A DNA stretch of 64,000 nucleotides. Source: Rhodomicrobium sp. R_RK_3. GTDB lineage: Bacteria > Pseudomonadota > Alphaproteobacteria > Rhizobiales > Rhodomicrobiaceae. Positions 1 to 9,000 of this stretch are shown piece after piece (positions within the stretch are counted from its first letter, which is position 1; each line of letters begins with the position of its first letter). A program made the translations under genes and the position numbers. The stretch is from the NCBI RefSeq assembly GCF_002198715.1, contig NZ_MWLK01000037.1, positions 94,001 through 158,000 of the forward strand. Reading direction: 5' to 3'. The notes below the pieces were generated by a model. The model did not search any database. It was not told where the DNA came from and saw only the letters and a list, made by a program, of their open reading frames with translations.

Positions 1-919
1 CCTGCCGCTGCGCGATGCGTTCGCGGTGCTGTTCTTCGTCTCGGTCGGCATGCTGTTCGACCCGGCGATCCTGTGGACTGAGCCGCTGCCGATGCTGGGC
101 GTGCTGTTCATCATCCTGGCCGGCAAGTCGGTGGTGGCCTTCCTGATCGTGCTGGCCTTCGGCAAGTCGGTGTCGACGGCGCTGACCATTTCCGCGAGCC
201 TCGCGCAGATCGGCGAATTCTCCTTCATCCTGGCCGAACTCGGCGTCGGGCTGAAATTGCTGCCGCCGGAGGGGCGCGACCTGATCCTGGGCGGGGCGAT
301 CCTGTCGATCATCCTGAACCCGCTGGTGTTCTATCTCTGTGACCGGATGCGGCCCGCGCTCGAGGCGGCGTTGGGCCGGTCGCCCGCGCCCGCCGCCGAG
401 CCGGTCCGCCCCGCGCCCATCGAGCCCGCGCCGGATGTGGTAACGTCGAGCGCCGACGATACCGGCGAGCAGGAGGCCAAACCGACCCGGCTCAGCGGCC
501 ATGCCGTGCTGGTGGGCTTCGGCCGCGTCGGCGGAATCGTGGCGCGGAAGCTGAAGGCCGCGGGTGCGCCGTTCCTGGTGATCGAGGATGCCGATATGCG
601 GGTCGCCTCGACGCGGGCGCTGGGCATCGAGGCGATCGCCGGCAACGCGGCCGAGACATCGGTTTTGGAGCTGGCCAATCTGCGCGGCGCGAAAAGCCTC
701 ATCATCGCCATTCCGGACGCCTTCGAGGCGGGGCGGATTACCGAGAGCGCGAGAGAGACCAATCCTGGCATCATGATCGTCGCCCGCGCCCATTCCGACG
801 CCGAGGTCGACCACCTGACCAAGCTGGGCGCCGACAGCGTCATCATGGGCGAACGTGAGATCGCGCTGGCGCTCATCCAGTCGATGGTGGGAGCCGCGCC
901 CGCGGCGGATTCGGCTTAG
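1..919 (+). CDS. Kef-type cation:proton antiporter, C-terminal part (5' truncated by window)
   Basis: This is the end of a monovalent cation:proton antiporter of the CPA2/Kef family, an inner-membrane protein exchanging K+ or Na+ for H+. The frame is already open at base 2 (it reads LPLRDAFAVLFFVSVGML), so the gene starts before the window; the GTG at 26 is internal. Visible parts are several hydrophobic helices ending the exchanger domain, an Ala/Pro-rich linker, and a C-terminal TrkA-N (RCK) nucleotide-binding domain starting near GHAVLVGFGRVGG, the Rossmann glycine motif. The TrkA-C domain is absent, as in the YbaL/KefB subgroup. The gene ends with TAG at 917-919. The family is clear; the transported ion cannot be read from the sequence. 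Confidence 0.9.
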   Translation, partial: LPLRDAFAVLFFVSVGMLFDPAILWTEPLPMLGVLFIILAGKSVVAFLIVLAFGKSVSTALTISASLAQIGEFSFILAELGVGLKLLPPEGRDLILGGAILSIILNPLVFYLCDRMRPALEAALGRSPAPAAEPVRPAPIEPAPDVVTSSADDTGEQEAKPTRLSGHAVLVGFGRVGGIVARKLKAAGAPFLVIEDADMRVASTRALGIEAIAGNAAETSVLELANLRGAKSLIIAIPDAFEAGRITESARETNPGIMIVARAHSDAEVDHLTKLGADSVIMGEREIALALIQSMVGAAPAADSA

Positions 920-1102
920 ACGGGATCGTAAATTTAGGCTGCGGACGCGCGGATCGCGAGACGTATCTGGTAACCTCCGCCATCGCCGTGTCGTTTCCGC
1001 TTCGTTAACGGCGGTGGCCGCATCAAAAGCTTGGCATTGGCGGGAGAGCCTAGGCTTATGTTAGCCTTCGCGCTGCAACGCCTTTCGCTCTCTGGAGTCC
1101 CG

Positions 1103-1723
1103 ATGACCGAGCCGCCAATTTCCCGGGGGTTCCGCTCCCGCAAGCCGCAGACCGAGCAGCGCGACCGCGTTCCGCCCGGCCAGTACCTCACCACCGATTT
1201 CCCGGTGCTGTCGGCCGGGCCGACGCCGTCGATCAGCGTCGACAATTGGAGCTTTGCGCTCCAGCTCGGCGGTTCGCTGCTGGCGAAATGGAACTGGACC
1301 GAGTTCCAGGCGCTGCCGCAGACCGACCTCAAGACCGACATCCACTGCGTCACCAAATGGTCCAAGCTCGACACGCAGTGGCGCGGCGTCAGCTTCGACA
1401 CCCTGCTCGAAGCCGCCGGGCTCAGCGAAGCGCCGACCGAATACACCATGCTGCATTGCGACGGCGGCTATACCACCAATGTCCCGGTCGCCGATCTGAA
1501 AGACGGGATGGGCATGGTCGCCACGCAATATGACGGCCTGCCGCTGGCGCCCTCGCATGGCGGACCGGCGCGGATGCTGGTTCCGCATCTCTATTTCTGG
1601 AAAAGCGCCAAATGGGTGCGCCGCCTCCGCTTCATCGAGAAGGACGAGGCCGGCTTTTGGGAATCGCTCGGCTATCACATTTACGGCGATCCGTGGCGCG
1701 AGCAGCGCTATACCGGTGACTGA
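1103..1723 (+). CDS. YuiH-like molybdopterin-dependent sulfite oxidase-like protein
   Basis: A 206-residue soluble protein with the sulfite-oxidase molybdopterin fold, of the short YuiH-like group without the C-terminal dimerisation domain and without heme. Cys82 in the DIHCVTKWS motif is the expected Mo ligand. No signal peptide is visible, so it is probably cytoplasmic. The ATG at 1103 is chosen because GGAG lies about 7 bases upstream and family members start near here; an earlier in-frame start at 1031 would add a non-conserved stretch. It overlaps the next gene, a ferredoxin-reductase-like flavoprotein, by 8 bases, so that protein is the likely electron partner. The substrate is unknown; members of this group need not oxidise sulfite. 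Confidence 0.88.
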   Translation: MTEPPISRGFRSRKPQTEQRDRVPPGQYLTTDFPVLSAGPTPSISVDNWSFALQLGGSLLAKWNWTEFQALPQTDLKTDIHCVTKWSKLDTQWRGVSFDTLLEAAGLSEAPTEYTMLHCDGGYTTNVPVADLKDGMGMVATQYDGLPLAPSHGGPARMLVPHLYFWKSAKWVRRLRFIEKDEAGFWESLGYHIYGDPWREQRYTGD

Positions 1724-2480
1724 GGCGCAGCCCGTCGCGGGCGTGCCGCGCCGCTTGCTCTGGAGCCGCGCGGAGGTCGTCAGCCTCAGGGACGACACGC
1801 CGCGCGTCCGCAGCCTGACGCTGGCGGTCGCTGATTGGCCCGGCCATCTCGCGGGCCAGCATGTCGATGTCCGTTTGACCGCCGAGGACGGCTACCAGGC
1901 GCAGCGCAGCTATTCCATCGCCTCGCCGCCCGAAGCGCCCCTGCTGGAGCTGACCGTCGAGACCATCAGCGACGGCGAGGTGTCGCCCTATCTCACCGGC
2001 GAACTCCGCCCCGGCGACATTTTTGAGCTGCGCGGCCCCATCGGCGGCTATTTCGTCTGGTCGGAGCGGCAGCCCGGCCCGCTGGTGCTGATCGGCGGCG
2101 GCTCGGGCGTCGTGCCGCTGATGGCGATGCTGCGCCACCGCGCCATCGCCGGTCCCACGCAGCCGGCGCTGCTCGTCTATTCCTCGCGCAATTGGGACGA
2201 GATCATCTATCGCGACGAACTTGAGCGGCTGGCGGCAGCCGATCCGAGTTTGCGCATCGTCCACACGCTGACGCGTGCGCAGCCCCAGGGCTGGCAAGGC
2301 TTCCGGCGGCGCGTCGACAAGGCGATGCTGGAGGAATTGGGCGTGCCGGCGCTGGCCTCGCCGAACCTCTTCATCTGCGGTCCCACGCCGATGGTCGAGA
2401 CGGCCGCGCAGGCGTCGGTCGAGCTCGGCATCGACGCCGCACGCATCAAGACCGAGCGTTTCGGCCCGTCAGGAGGATAG
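1716..2480 (+). CDS. ferredoxin-reductase-like FAD/NAD(P)-binding protein
   Basis: A 254-residue oxidoreductase of the ferredoxin-NADP reductase type. The FAD-binding motif RSYS is at residues 64-67, the NAD(P)-binding glycine motif IGGGSGVVPL at about 126-135, and the ending FICGPTPMVE is typical of the family. There is no 2Fe-2S domain, so it transfers electrons only between NAD(P)H, FAD and a partner. The chosen start is a GTG at 1716 that overlaps the stop of the molybdoenzyme gene, implying translational coupling; the open frame extends further upstream, but only as a shadow of the previous gene. Together with the preceding YuiH-like protein it probably forms a two-component reductase or oxidase. 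The partner assignment is inferred from context. Confidence 0.85.
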   Translation: MTEAQPVAGVPRRLLWSRAEVVSLRDDTPRVRSLTLAVADWPGHLAGQHVDVRLTAEDGYQAQRSYSIASPPEAPLLELTVETISDGEVSPYLTGELRPGDIFELRGPIGGYFVWSERQPGPLVLIGGGSGVVPLMAMLRHRAIAGPTQPALLVYSSRNWDEIIYRDELERLAAADPSLRIVHTLTRAQPQGWQGFRRRVDKAMLEELGVPALASPNLFICGPTPMVETAAQASVELGIDAARIKTERFGPSGG

Positions 2481-2481
2481 G

Positions 2482-2766
2482 ATGAGCGAGAGTGATCTTC
2501 AGCCGCTCGACGGCAATGCCGCCGCCGGTCTGCTCGGCGAAATGTTCTGGCGCGACATGACCACCGCCACCGGCATCTGCGCCGGCTGTGGCAGCGAAGG
2601 CCCGTTCGCCGAGGCCCGGCTGTTCGCCAGCGCGATGGGCTCCGTCCTGCGCTGCCCTCATTGCGATAATGTTTTGCTCCGCGCCGCCCGTACGCCGCGC
2701 GGCGTCTGGCTCGACATGCAGGGCTTCCGCAGCCTGACCTTCACGCCGACCCCGGACGCCAACTGA
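2482..2766 (+). CDS. small zinc-ribbon protein (DUF6510-like)
   Basis: A 94-residue protein with two CxxC pairs (CAGC and CPHC), the layout of a zinc ribbon. The stretch between the pairs (GSEGPFAEARLF...GSVLRC) fits the DUF6510 family as I remember it; family members often sit beside YuiH-like molybdoenzymes and ferredoxin-reductase-like proteins. AGGAGG at 2471-2476 gives a strong ribosome-binding site for the ATG at 2482, one base after the previous stop. The function is unknown. Co-translation with the two redox genes suggests a metal-site, electron-transfer or assembly role, which is inference. Confidence 0.75.
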   Translation: MSESDLQPLDGNAAAGLLGEMFWRDMTTATGICAGCGSEGPFAEARLFASAMGSVLRCPHCDNVLLRAARTPRGVWLDMQGFRSLTFTPTPDAN

Positions 2767-2778
2767 ACGAGGCCGCAT

Positions 2779-3480
2779 ATGAAACCGGTATATCGACGCG
2801 CGCTGATCGTCGGCGCGGGCGATGGGCTCAGCGCCTCCGTGGCGCGGCTCTTTGCCAAGTCAGGGCTCAAAATCGGCGTCGCCGCCCGCAATACGGACAA
2901 GCTGAAAGCGCTTGCCGCCGAGACCGGCGCCGCCGTGCACGCCTGCGACGCGACCCGGTCGGATCAGGTCGAGGCACTGTTCGCGGCGATGGACGGCGCG
3001 CTCGGCGGATCGCCGGATGTGGTGGTGTACAACGCCTCCGGCCGCACGCGCGGACCGCTGATCGAGCTGGAGCCCGCCGCCGTCGCCAACACGATCGCGG
3101 TCTCGGCCTATGGCGGCTTCCTGGTGGCGCAGGCTTTCGCCAAGCGCGCGCTGCCCAACCGACACGGCGCGATCCTGTTCACCGGCGCCTCGGCGAGCGT
3201 GAAGGGCTATCCGAACTCAGCGCCCTTCGCGATGGGCAAATTCGCGCTGCGGGGCCTCGCGCAGAGCCTTGCCCGCGAATTGCAGCCGCAAGGCATCCAC
3301 GTCGCCCATTTCGTCATCGACGGCGGCATCCGCAATCCGGGTCGGACGGAGCCAGCCGACGCCCCGGATTCGCTGCTCGACCCCGATGCGATCGCGGAGA
3401 GCTATCTGCATGTCCTGCAGCAAGACCGGAGCGCCTGGAGCTGGGAGATCGAACTGCGGCCCTGGGTGGAAAGGTTTTAG
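2779..3480 (+). CDS. SDR-family protein with Phe at the catalytic Tyr position
   Basis: A 233-residue short-chain dehydrogenase/reductase-like protein. The N-terminal nucleotide-binding motif is VGAGDGLSASVA (residues 11-22), and NASG at 85-88 matches the conserved NNAG region. The active-site region reads GASAS (136-140) and then FAMGK (150-154), so the canonical YxxxK has Phe150 instead of Tyr while Lys154 is kept. Tyr144 is nearby but out of register. The protein may therefore not be a classical dehydrogenase. The gene starts 12 bases after the zinc-ribbon gene on the same strand and probably belongs to the same operon. The substrate is not known. Confidence 0.82.
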   Translation: MKPVYRRALIVGAGDGLSASVARLFAKSGLKIGVAARNTDKLKALAAETGAAVHACDATRSDQVEALFAAMDGALGGSPDVVVYNASGRTRGPLIELEPAAVANTIAVSAYGGFLVAQAFAKRALPNRHGAILFTGASASVKGYPNSAPFAMGKFALRGLAQSLARELQPQGIHVAHFVIDGGIRNPGRTEPADAPDSLLDPDAIAESYLHVLQQDRSAWSWEIELRPWVERF

Positions 3481-3717
3481 AGCGGGATCATTCTGATGGA
3501 GCAACACGCAGCCGGTTGCCGCAGCCCAACCCTCGCCAAGGCGAGAGGGTGAGCACGCGAAGTTTGCCGATCAGGGGTTGCGGACTCACCGCTAGAGCCC
3601 GGTGAGATTAGGTCGACCCAGTTTTCGAGATCCCCGGGAAGGCGGAGATCCAGTAGTCATAAACCCGAAATTTGGCCGCAAGAGGCGAGGCCTGCTCGCC
3701 AATTCCCTTGCCGCAGC

Positions 3718-3772
3718 GTTCGCGGATCGGCCATTGGGTCCCAATCACCGCTTCGCGGTGCCCGGGACGACA
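3718..3772. repeat. dispersed palindromic repeat fragment at the end of the nitrile hydratase operon
   Basis: The stretch contains CACCGC-TTC-GCGGTG (3746-3760) followed by CCCGGGACGACAG, a pattern typical of short dispersed intergenic repeats in Hyphomicrobiales. It overlaps the stop codon and last codons of the nitrile hydratase accessory gene, whose final residues VVPGTAKR are encoded by the repeat. A related element with similar end sequence is at 34670-34782. Upstream, 3481-3717 holds no gene that I can support. Confidence 0.5.
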
Positions 3773-4125
3773 GTCGGCGCCGCGAGGCCGCGCGTGACCT
3801 CCTCCGGCAGCAGGACGGGCTGGGCGTGCGGCGTCGTGTGGAAGGCCTCGTCCCAGGCGTCGGTCAGCATGTGCAGCACATCGTCCGAGGCGACTCCATG
3901 CGCGACCAGCATCCGCTCCAGGGTCAGCACCCAATTGCGCCAATAGGCCGTGGCCTCGGAGATGCCCGGCGCCCGCTCATTGGCGCGGGCGATTTCGGCG
4001 AAACACTGCGTCCATTCCTTCCAGCCGAACATGCCGCGCTCCGAAAGATGCACGGCGAGCGCAAAAGCCTTCGCCTGCCATGGCTCCTCGAACGGGCGCT
4101 CGGGTTCTGGCTCAGACCGGCTCAA
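3745..4125 (-). CDS. nitrile hydratase accessory protein (activator)
   Basis: A 126-residue protein of the nitrile hydratase accessory/activator family (P14K-like), related to the beta-subunit N-terminal half; it helps load cobalt into the alpha subunit. Recognisable features are the aromatic FxxPWQAKAFALAVHL start region, GMFGWKEWTQCFAEI, and YWRNWVLTLERML. It overlaps the 3' end of nthB by 14 bases, so the three genes form one operon. The last eight residues (VVPGTAKR) come from a dispersed repeat that crosses the stop codon, so the natural C-terminus may have been shorter or different. The order alpha, beta, activator is typical for cobalt-type enzymes. Confidence 0.9.
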   Translation of the reverse strand: MSRSEPEPERPFEEPWQAKAFALAVHLSERGMFGWKEWTQCFAEIARANERAPGISEATAYWRNWVLTLERMLVAHGVASDDVLHMLTDAWDEAFHTTPHAQPVLLPEEVTRGLAAPTVVPGTAKR

Positions 4126-4771
4126 GATGCGGCTCCCACAGATTGATCGTCACGCTATGCCCGGCCTCGGCGCCGGGCCCCCAAAGCTCGCGGGCGGCGA
4201 AGCGCACGGCGTAAAGCGGCTCGGCAGGCGCGTCCTTGCGGTGCGCGCGGGCGTCGGCGAAGACATGCGGGCCGTGATAGAGCACGATCTCGCCGACATG
4301 GCCGCGCGCGTAGCGGGGCAGCCGCGTATGCGTCGGCGGATGCGCGTTTATCGTTCGCACGCGGTCGCCCGGCTGGAAGCGCGGCGGGCGGTCCAGATCC
4401 CTCGCACTCGGCGATCCGCGCGCCAGCACCGCCGCGACCTCAGGCCCGGTGAGCGCGGGGGTCTCGCGGGCGGCATTTGCATCAGCCCGCCCCTCGCGCA
4501 GCTCGTCCCGCGTCACGAAGCCATGCCGCAGCAGCAGCGTCACCAGGCCGGCCGTCCAGCGCTCATAATAACTGAGATTGACCATATCCGCCGGCGGCAG
4601 CGTTTCCCGCGCGTGCCGCGATTCATCGATCGACCAGCGGCCCCAATTGCCCATCGCCACGGTCATCGCGAGCGCCCGCTTGTACCATTCGGCGTGGAAA
4701 ACCGGTCGCTCCGGCTCCGGGATGACCGGCCCGAAGCCGTGCATGCCGCCGAGATCGTGCAGCCCGTTCAT
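4112..4771 (-). CDS. nthB: nitrile hydratase beta subunit
   Basis: A 219-residue beta subunit of nitrile hydratase, which with the alpha subunit converts nitriles to amides. Family features are the N-terminal [16 protein letters not shown], the central [13 protein letters not shown] segment, and the C-terminal SH3-like barrel with [29 protein letters not shown]. The ATG at 4771 overlaps the nthA stop by 4 bases, indicating translational coupling and a fixed subunit ratio. Length and termini look normal. No amidase gene, which would hydrolyse the amide product, is in the window. Confidence 0.96.
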   Translation of the reverse strand: MNGLHDLGGMHGFGPVIPEPERPVFHAEWYKRALAMTVAMGNWGRWSIDESRHARETLPPADMVNLSYYERWTAGLVTLLLRHGFVTRDELREGRADANAARETPALTGPEVAAVLARGSPSARDLDRPPRFQPGDRVRTINAHPPTHTRLPRYARGHVGEIVLYHGPHVFADARAHRKDAPAEPLYAVRFAARELWGPGAEAGHSVTINLWEPHLEPV

Positions 4772-5412
4772 GCCGCCACCGCCTTCGGCAATCCCATGCC
4801 GACCATCGAGTCGCGCGTCACCAGCGCGGCAAGTTCCTCGACGCCCAGATGCTCGGTGCCGGCGGGACGCTCGGGGATGACGATATAGCGGATTTCGGAG
4901 GTCGAATCCCAGACCCGGATTTCGGTGTCGGCGGGCAGGGTGACGCCGAAATCGGCCAGAACGCCGCGCGGATCGATCACCGCCCGCGAGCGGTAGGCGG
5001 CGGATTTATACCAGGTCGGCGGCAGGCCGAGCACCGGCCAGGGATAGCAACTGCACAGGGTGCAGACGATGAGATTGTGGACGCCTGGCGCGTTCTCGAC
5101 CGCGACGATGTGCTCGCCGCCTCGCCCGCTATAGCCAAGCTCGGCGATGGCGGCGGTGGAATCGGCGCGCAGCCTTTCGCGGTAGTCCGGGTCGGTCCAG
5201 GCGCGCGCCACCACCTGCGCACCATTGCGCGGGCCGATGCGGTTTTCGTAGCTGTCGACGATGGCATCGAGCGCGGCCGGGTCGATCAATCCCTTCTCGA
5301 CCAGCAGCGTCTCGATGGCGCGGACCTTCAGATCCGGCTCGGACGGCAGTCCGTGCGCGTCGTGCTCGTGGTCATGATGGTGATGCGCGCCATGCGGCTC
5401 GTCATGTGCCAT
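4768..5412 (-). CDS. nthA: nitrile hydratase alpha subunit, cobalt type
   Basis: A 214-residue alpha subunit carrying the metal site. The claw motif is VCTLCSC at residues 116-122; Thr118 (instead of Ser) is the signature of cobalt- rather than iron-dependent enzymes. The Cys residues at 120 and 122 are the ones normally oxidised to sulfinic and sulfenic acids. The N-terminus is unusually His-rich, with nine His among residues 3-20, and could bind metal. The ATG at 5412 follows GGAGG by 6 bases; a longer open frame upstream is not needed. The gene is divergent from the flavin-binding-protein gene at 5552, with about 140 bases between them for promoters. It is the first gene of the operon. Confidence 0.96.
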   Translation of the reverse strand: MAHDEPHGAHHHHDHEHDAHGLPSEPDLKVRAIETLLVEKGLIDPAALDAIVDSYENRIGPRNGAQVVARAWTDPDYRERLRADSTAAIAELGYSGRGGEHIVAVENAPGVHNLIVCTLCSCYPWPVLGLPPTWYKSAAYRSRAVIDPRGVLADFGVTLPADTEIRVWDSTSEIRYIVIPERPAGTEHLGVEELAALVTRDSMVGMGLPKAVAA

Positions 5413-5551
5413 GGCAATCCTCCGGTGGCCTGATCGCCGTTCATACTGCCGCTTCCGCAAGCAAATGCAATCCCCCGGCTCGCCCAAACGGAACTCGCGA
5501 TGGCCAAGCAACGTTGCCGCAGTGAACGATCGCGTGATTTCGGAGGGACCG

Positions 5552-6043
5552 ATGGCCGAGACCGACCCGCATAAGCATCTCTATGAGCTGGTGAAGGATT
5601 TTCACAATGTGATGTTCGTCACCGCCAAGCCCGGCGGCGGCTTTCATGCGCGCCCGATGGCGGTGGCTGAGCTGAAGCCCGATGCCGACGCCTATTTCGC
5701 CACCAGCCTGGATTCCCCCAAGATCGCCGAGATCGAGGCCAATCCGCAGGCGATGATCTCCTTCCAGAGCGCCACGCAATTCGCCTACATCACCGGCAAT
5801 GCCCGCGTGCTGCGCGACCGCGCGCTGATCGACCGGCTGTGGTCGAATGCCTGGCAGGCCTGGTTTCCGAAGGGCAAGGACGATCCCTCGCTCTGCATCA
5901 TCAAGCTGGAAGCGCTCGAGGGCGAGTTCTGGGACAATTCCGGCCTGCACGGCCTCCGCTACGCCTTCGAGGGCGTGAAAGCGATTTTGCAAGGCGAGAA
6001 GGCCGAGACGGATGCCGGGCAGCATGCCAAGGTCGCGCTTTAG
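5552..6043 (+). CDS. pyridoxamine 5'-phosphate oxidase-family protein (general stress protein 26-like)
   Basis: A 163-residue split-barrel flavin-nucleotide-binding protein of the PNPOx-like superfamily, close to the general stress protein 26 group. Evidence is the opening [44 protein letters not shown], and [27 protein letters not shown], which is conserved in that group. GGAGGG at 5542-5547 places the start at the ATG at 5552. It is probably cytoplasmic and binds FMN, FAD or F420. Its role is unknown. It is divergent from nthA and convergent with the large sensor kinase. Confidence 0.88.
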   Translation: MAETDPHKHLYELVKDFHNVMFVTAKPGGGFHARPMAVAELKPDADAYFATSLDSPKIAEIEANPQAMISFQSATQFAYITGNARVLRDRALIDRLWSNAWQAWFPKGKDDPSLCIIKLEALEGEFWDNSGLHGLRYAFEGVKAILQGEKAETDAGQHAKVAL

Positions 6044-6063
6044 AGATCGGGCGCTCGGCCGGC

Positions 6064-9000
6064 CTATTCCGAGAGCGGGAATTCCAGCTCGGCGTGGAAG
6101 CCGCCATTGTCGAATCGCGGCGTGTAGCGGCCCGAGAGGCCCTTCATCGTCTGCTCGATCAGCCGCGAACCGAAACCCTTGCGCGAGGGCGCCTTCACCG
6201 CCGGTCCGTTCTTTTCCACCCATTCGAGCGTCAGCAGCCGCTCCGGCAGGGTGACGGTCCAGGACAGCGACACCGTGCCGCCCGTGGTCGAGAGCGCGCC
6301 ATATTTGGTGGCATTGGTCGCCAACTCGTGCAGCACGAGGCCGAGGCCGTGCGCTTCGGTTGGGCTGAGAGGGACTTCCGGGCCGCCAAGGCAGAGCGCC
6401 GTTTCGTCATGTGAAGCGTAAGGACGGACCTGGCGCATGATGAGGTCGGTCAGCGATCCCGACACCGTCTCGCCGATCACTGTGTCATGCGCGCGCGCCA
6501 TCGCCTGCAACCGGCCGAGAAACGCATCGCGGAAAGCTCTTGGCGATTGCTCGTCGCGCGCCGACAGCACGGCGATGGCCTGGATGGTGGTCAGCGTGTT
6601 GTTTACGCGGTGGTTCAGCTCCTTCAGCAGCAATTCGCGCTGGCGCTCGACCTGGATGCGCTCGGTGATGTCGATGCCGGAGGGGATGATTTCGACGATC
6701 TCGCCCGTTTCGTTGCGCAACGGCGCGAGCTGGAAATCGATGATGATGATGCGCTCGTCGGCAATGCGGATCTCGACGTCGTAGCGCACGGTCTCCCCGG
6801 CCAGGGCGCGCTGGAACGATCCCTTCAGCCGCTCGCGCGACTCCTCGGAGAAATTCCACCAATAGGTATCCCAATAGGGCTTGCCGATCACGTCCTCGCG
6901 CTTGATGCCCGCGATGTCGACCGGCGCGGCATTGGCCTCGAGCAGCACGCCGTCCAGCGACAAGACGCCGACAAAGGCGAAGAGATTGTCGAGCAGGCGC
7001 CGCAGCCGTGCCTCGCTGCCGACGACCGCCTGCTCGGCCTTCTTGCGCTCGGTGATGTCGAACTGCGCGCCGATCATGCGGAAGGGCAGACCCGACTCGT
7101 CCATCTCAACCAGCGCGCGCGCCGCGACCCAGATTGTCTCGCCGCCCGGCCGTTTGACCCGCCATTCCGCCTCGAAATGGCCCGAGCGCAGAGACGCTTG
7201 CAGCAGCGCTTCGGTCGAGGCGAGATCGTCCGGATGGACGGCGGCGGTCCAGGCTTCATAGGTGCCGCCGAAACGGCCCTGGGCAACGCCGTAAAGCCGT
7301 TCGAGCTCGGGGCTCCAGCTATTCACATTATCGCGGATGTTCCATTCGAAGGTGCCGACATTGGCGATCTCCTGGGCAACGCGGAGCTGGTCGCGGGTGC
7401 GTTTCAGAACGGCCTCGGTCTCGCGCTTGTCGGTCACTTCGAGACAGGAGAAGCTGATGCCGCTCGCCCGATCGGGCGCATCGAGAATCGGCGAGACATT
7501 GGCGAGCCACACCCGCTCCTTGCTCGGTAATCTGGCGGTTTCGCCGGCGATCTCCAGGGGGCCGGCCGGCTCGCCGGTGTCCAGCACGCGGGCAAGGATA
7601 GGTTCCATCTGGGCGGCGATTTCGGGCACCATGTCGTAGATGGTGCGGCCGATATGCTCGGCGGCGGGGCGGCCATTGATCTCGGCCAGCGCCTCGTTGA
7701 CGCGGGTATAGCGGAATTCGGTGTCGAAGAGGGCAAGGCCCACGGGCGCGGCGGCGTAGATGCTCTCCAGCTCGGCAAGGCGCGCTGCGGCCTCGGCTTC
7801 GGCGCGCGCGAGGCGTTTTTGCGCGGCCTTCTGCTCGGTGATGTCGATAAAGGTCAGCACCGTGCCGTCGGGCACGCCGTCGGCATTGCGGTAGGGTGTC
7901 ACGCGCACGAGGAAGGTGCGGCCCTCGGTGGTGACGGCCTCGCTCTCGACCCGTGCGCCGCCATCGGTCAGGCTTGGCAGCTCCAGCCGCTCGAAATGAT
8001 GGGTGAAATGGCTGAGCGGGCGCCCGGCATCGCCCGGGACCAGATTGTAGAGCGTGCAGGCGGCAGGGGTGAAGCCGCGAATCCGGCCCTCGCCGTCCAT
8101 GAAAATTGCGGCGATCTCCGTGGAGCGCAGAAGGTTCTGCAGGTCCGCATTGGCGGCGGCAAGCGCCTGATTGCCGGCCTCGACCTCCTCCTTGGAGCTT
8201 TCCAGCTCCTCATTGGAGGATTGCAGCTCTTCGTTCATGGAGAGCAGTTCCTCATTCGAGGATTTCAGCTCTTCATTGGCCGCTTCCAAATCCTGGACGG
8301 CGCGCTCCAGCTCGTCGCGGGTGCGCAAAAGCTCGGCTTCGAGCTGTTCGACGAGGCGTTCCGTGTCGCCATGGGCGACGGCGCTCGGCACGCCGTCGGC
8401 GCCGACGTCGCTGGCGTCGAAGACCACCATATAGAGGCCGTTCTCATACCCCGCCTCCGGCATCGGCTGCACGGTAAGGCGCATTCGGTGGGGCCGTCCG
8501 TCGACCTCCACCGACAGCCCCTCATAGACTGATTTGCGCCGCGTCTCGCGCGCTTCGCCCCAGGCCGCGCGCAGCCCGACGCGCAGGCCGCTGCGGACCA
8601 TGCGCAGGATATTGTTGATGAAGCGCCCCTCCGGCGCCTGCAGAAAAACATCGGCCTTTTGCGAAAGATAGACGACCTGGGCGTCCTCATCGACGATGGC
8701 GTAGGGCGGGGCGAACTCGTCCAGGATGATGCGCTGGCCCATGGCGCCGAGATCGAACTCGCCGCTCTCGCGGGGCTGCGAGGCGAGCGCGAAGGGCGAG
8801 TGCCCGGAATTGCGCGCCGTGCCCACGGCCTTGGCGCCGGTCGCCTTGCGCTGGGCGATGCGGTGCTTGGAATCGACCACGCGGAACAGCTCGCCATGCC
8901 CGGCAACCGATTCAGACGAGCCAAGGAAGAGATAGCCGTCCTCCTTCAACGCGTAATGGAACAGCGACATCAGCTTTTTCTGCAGATGCGGCCCCAGATA

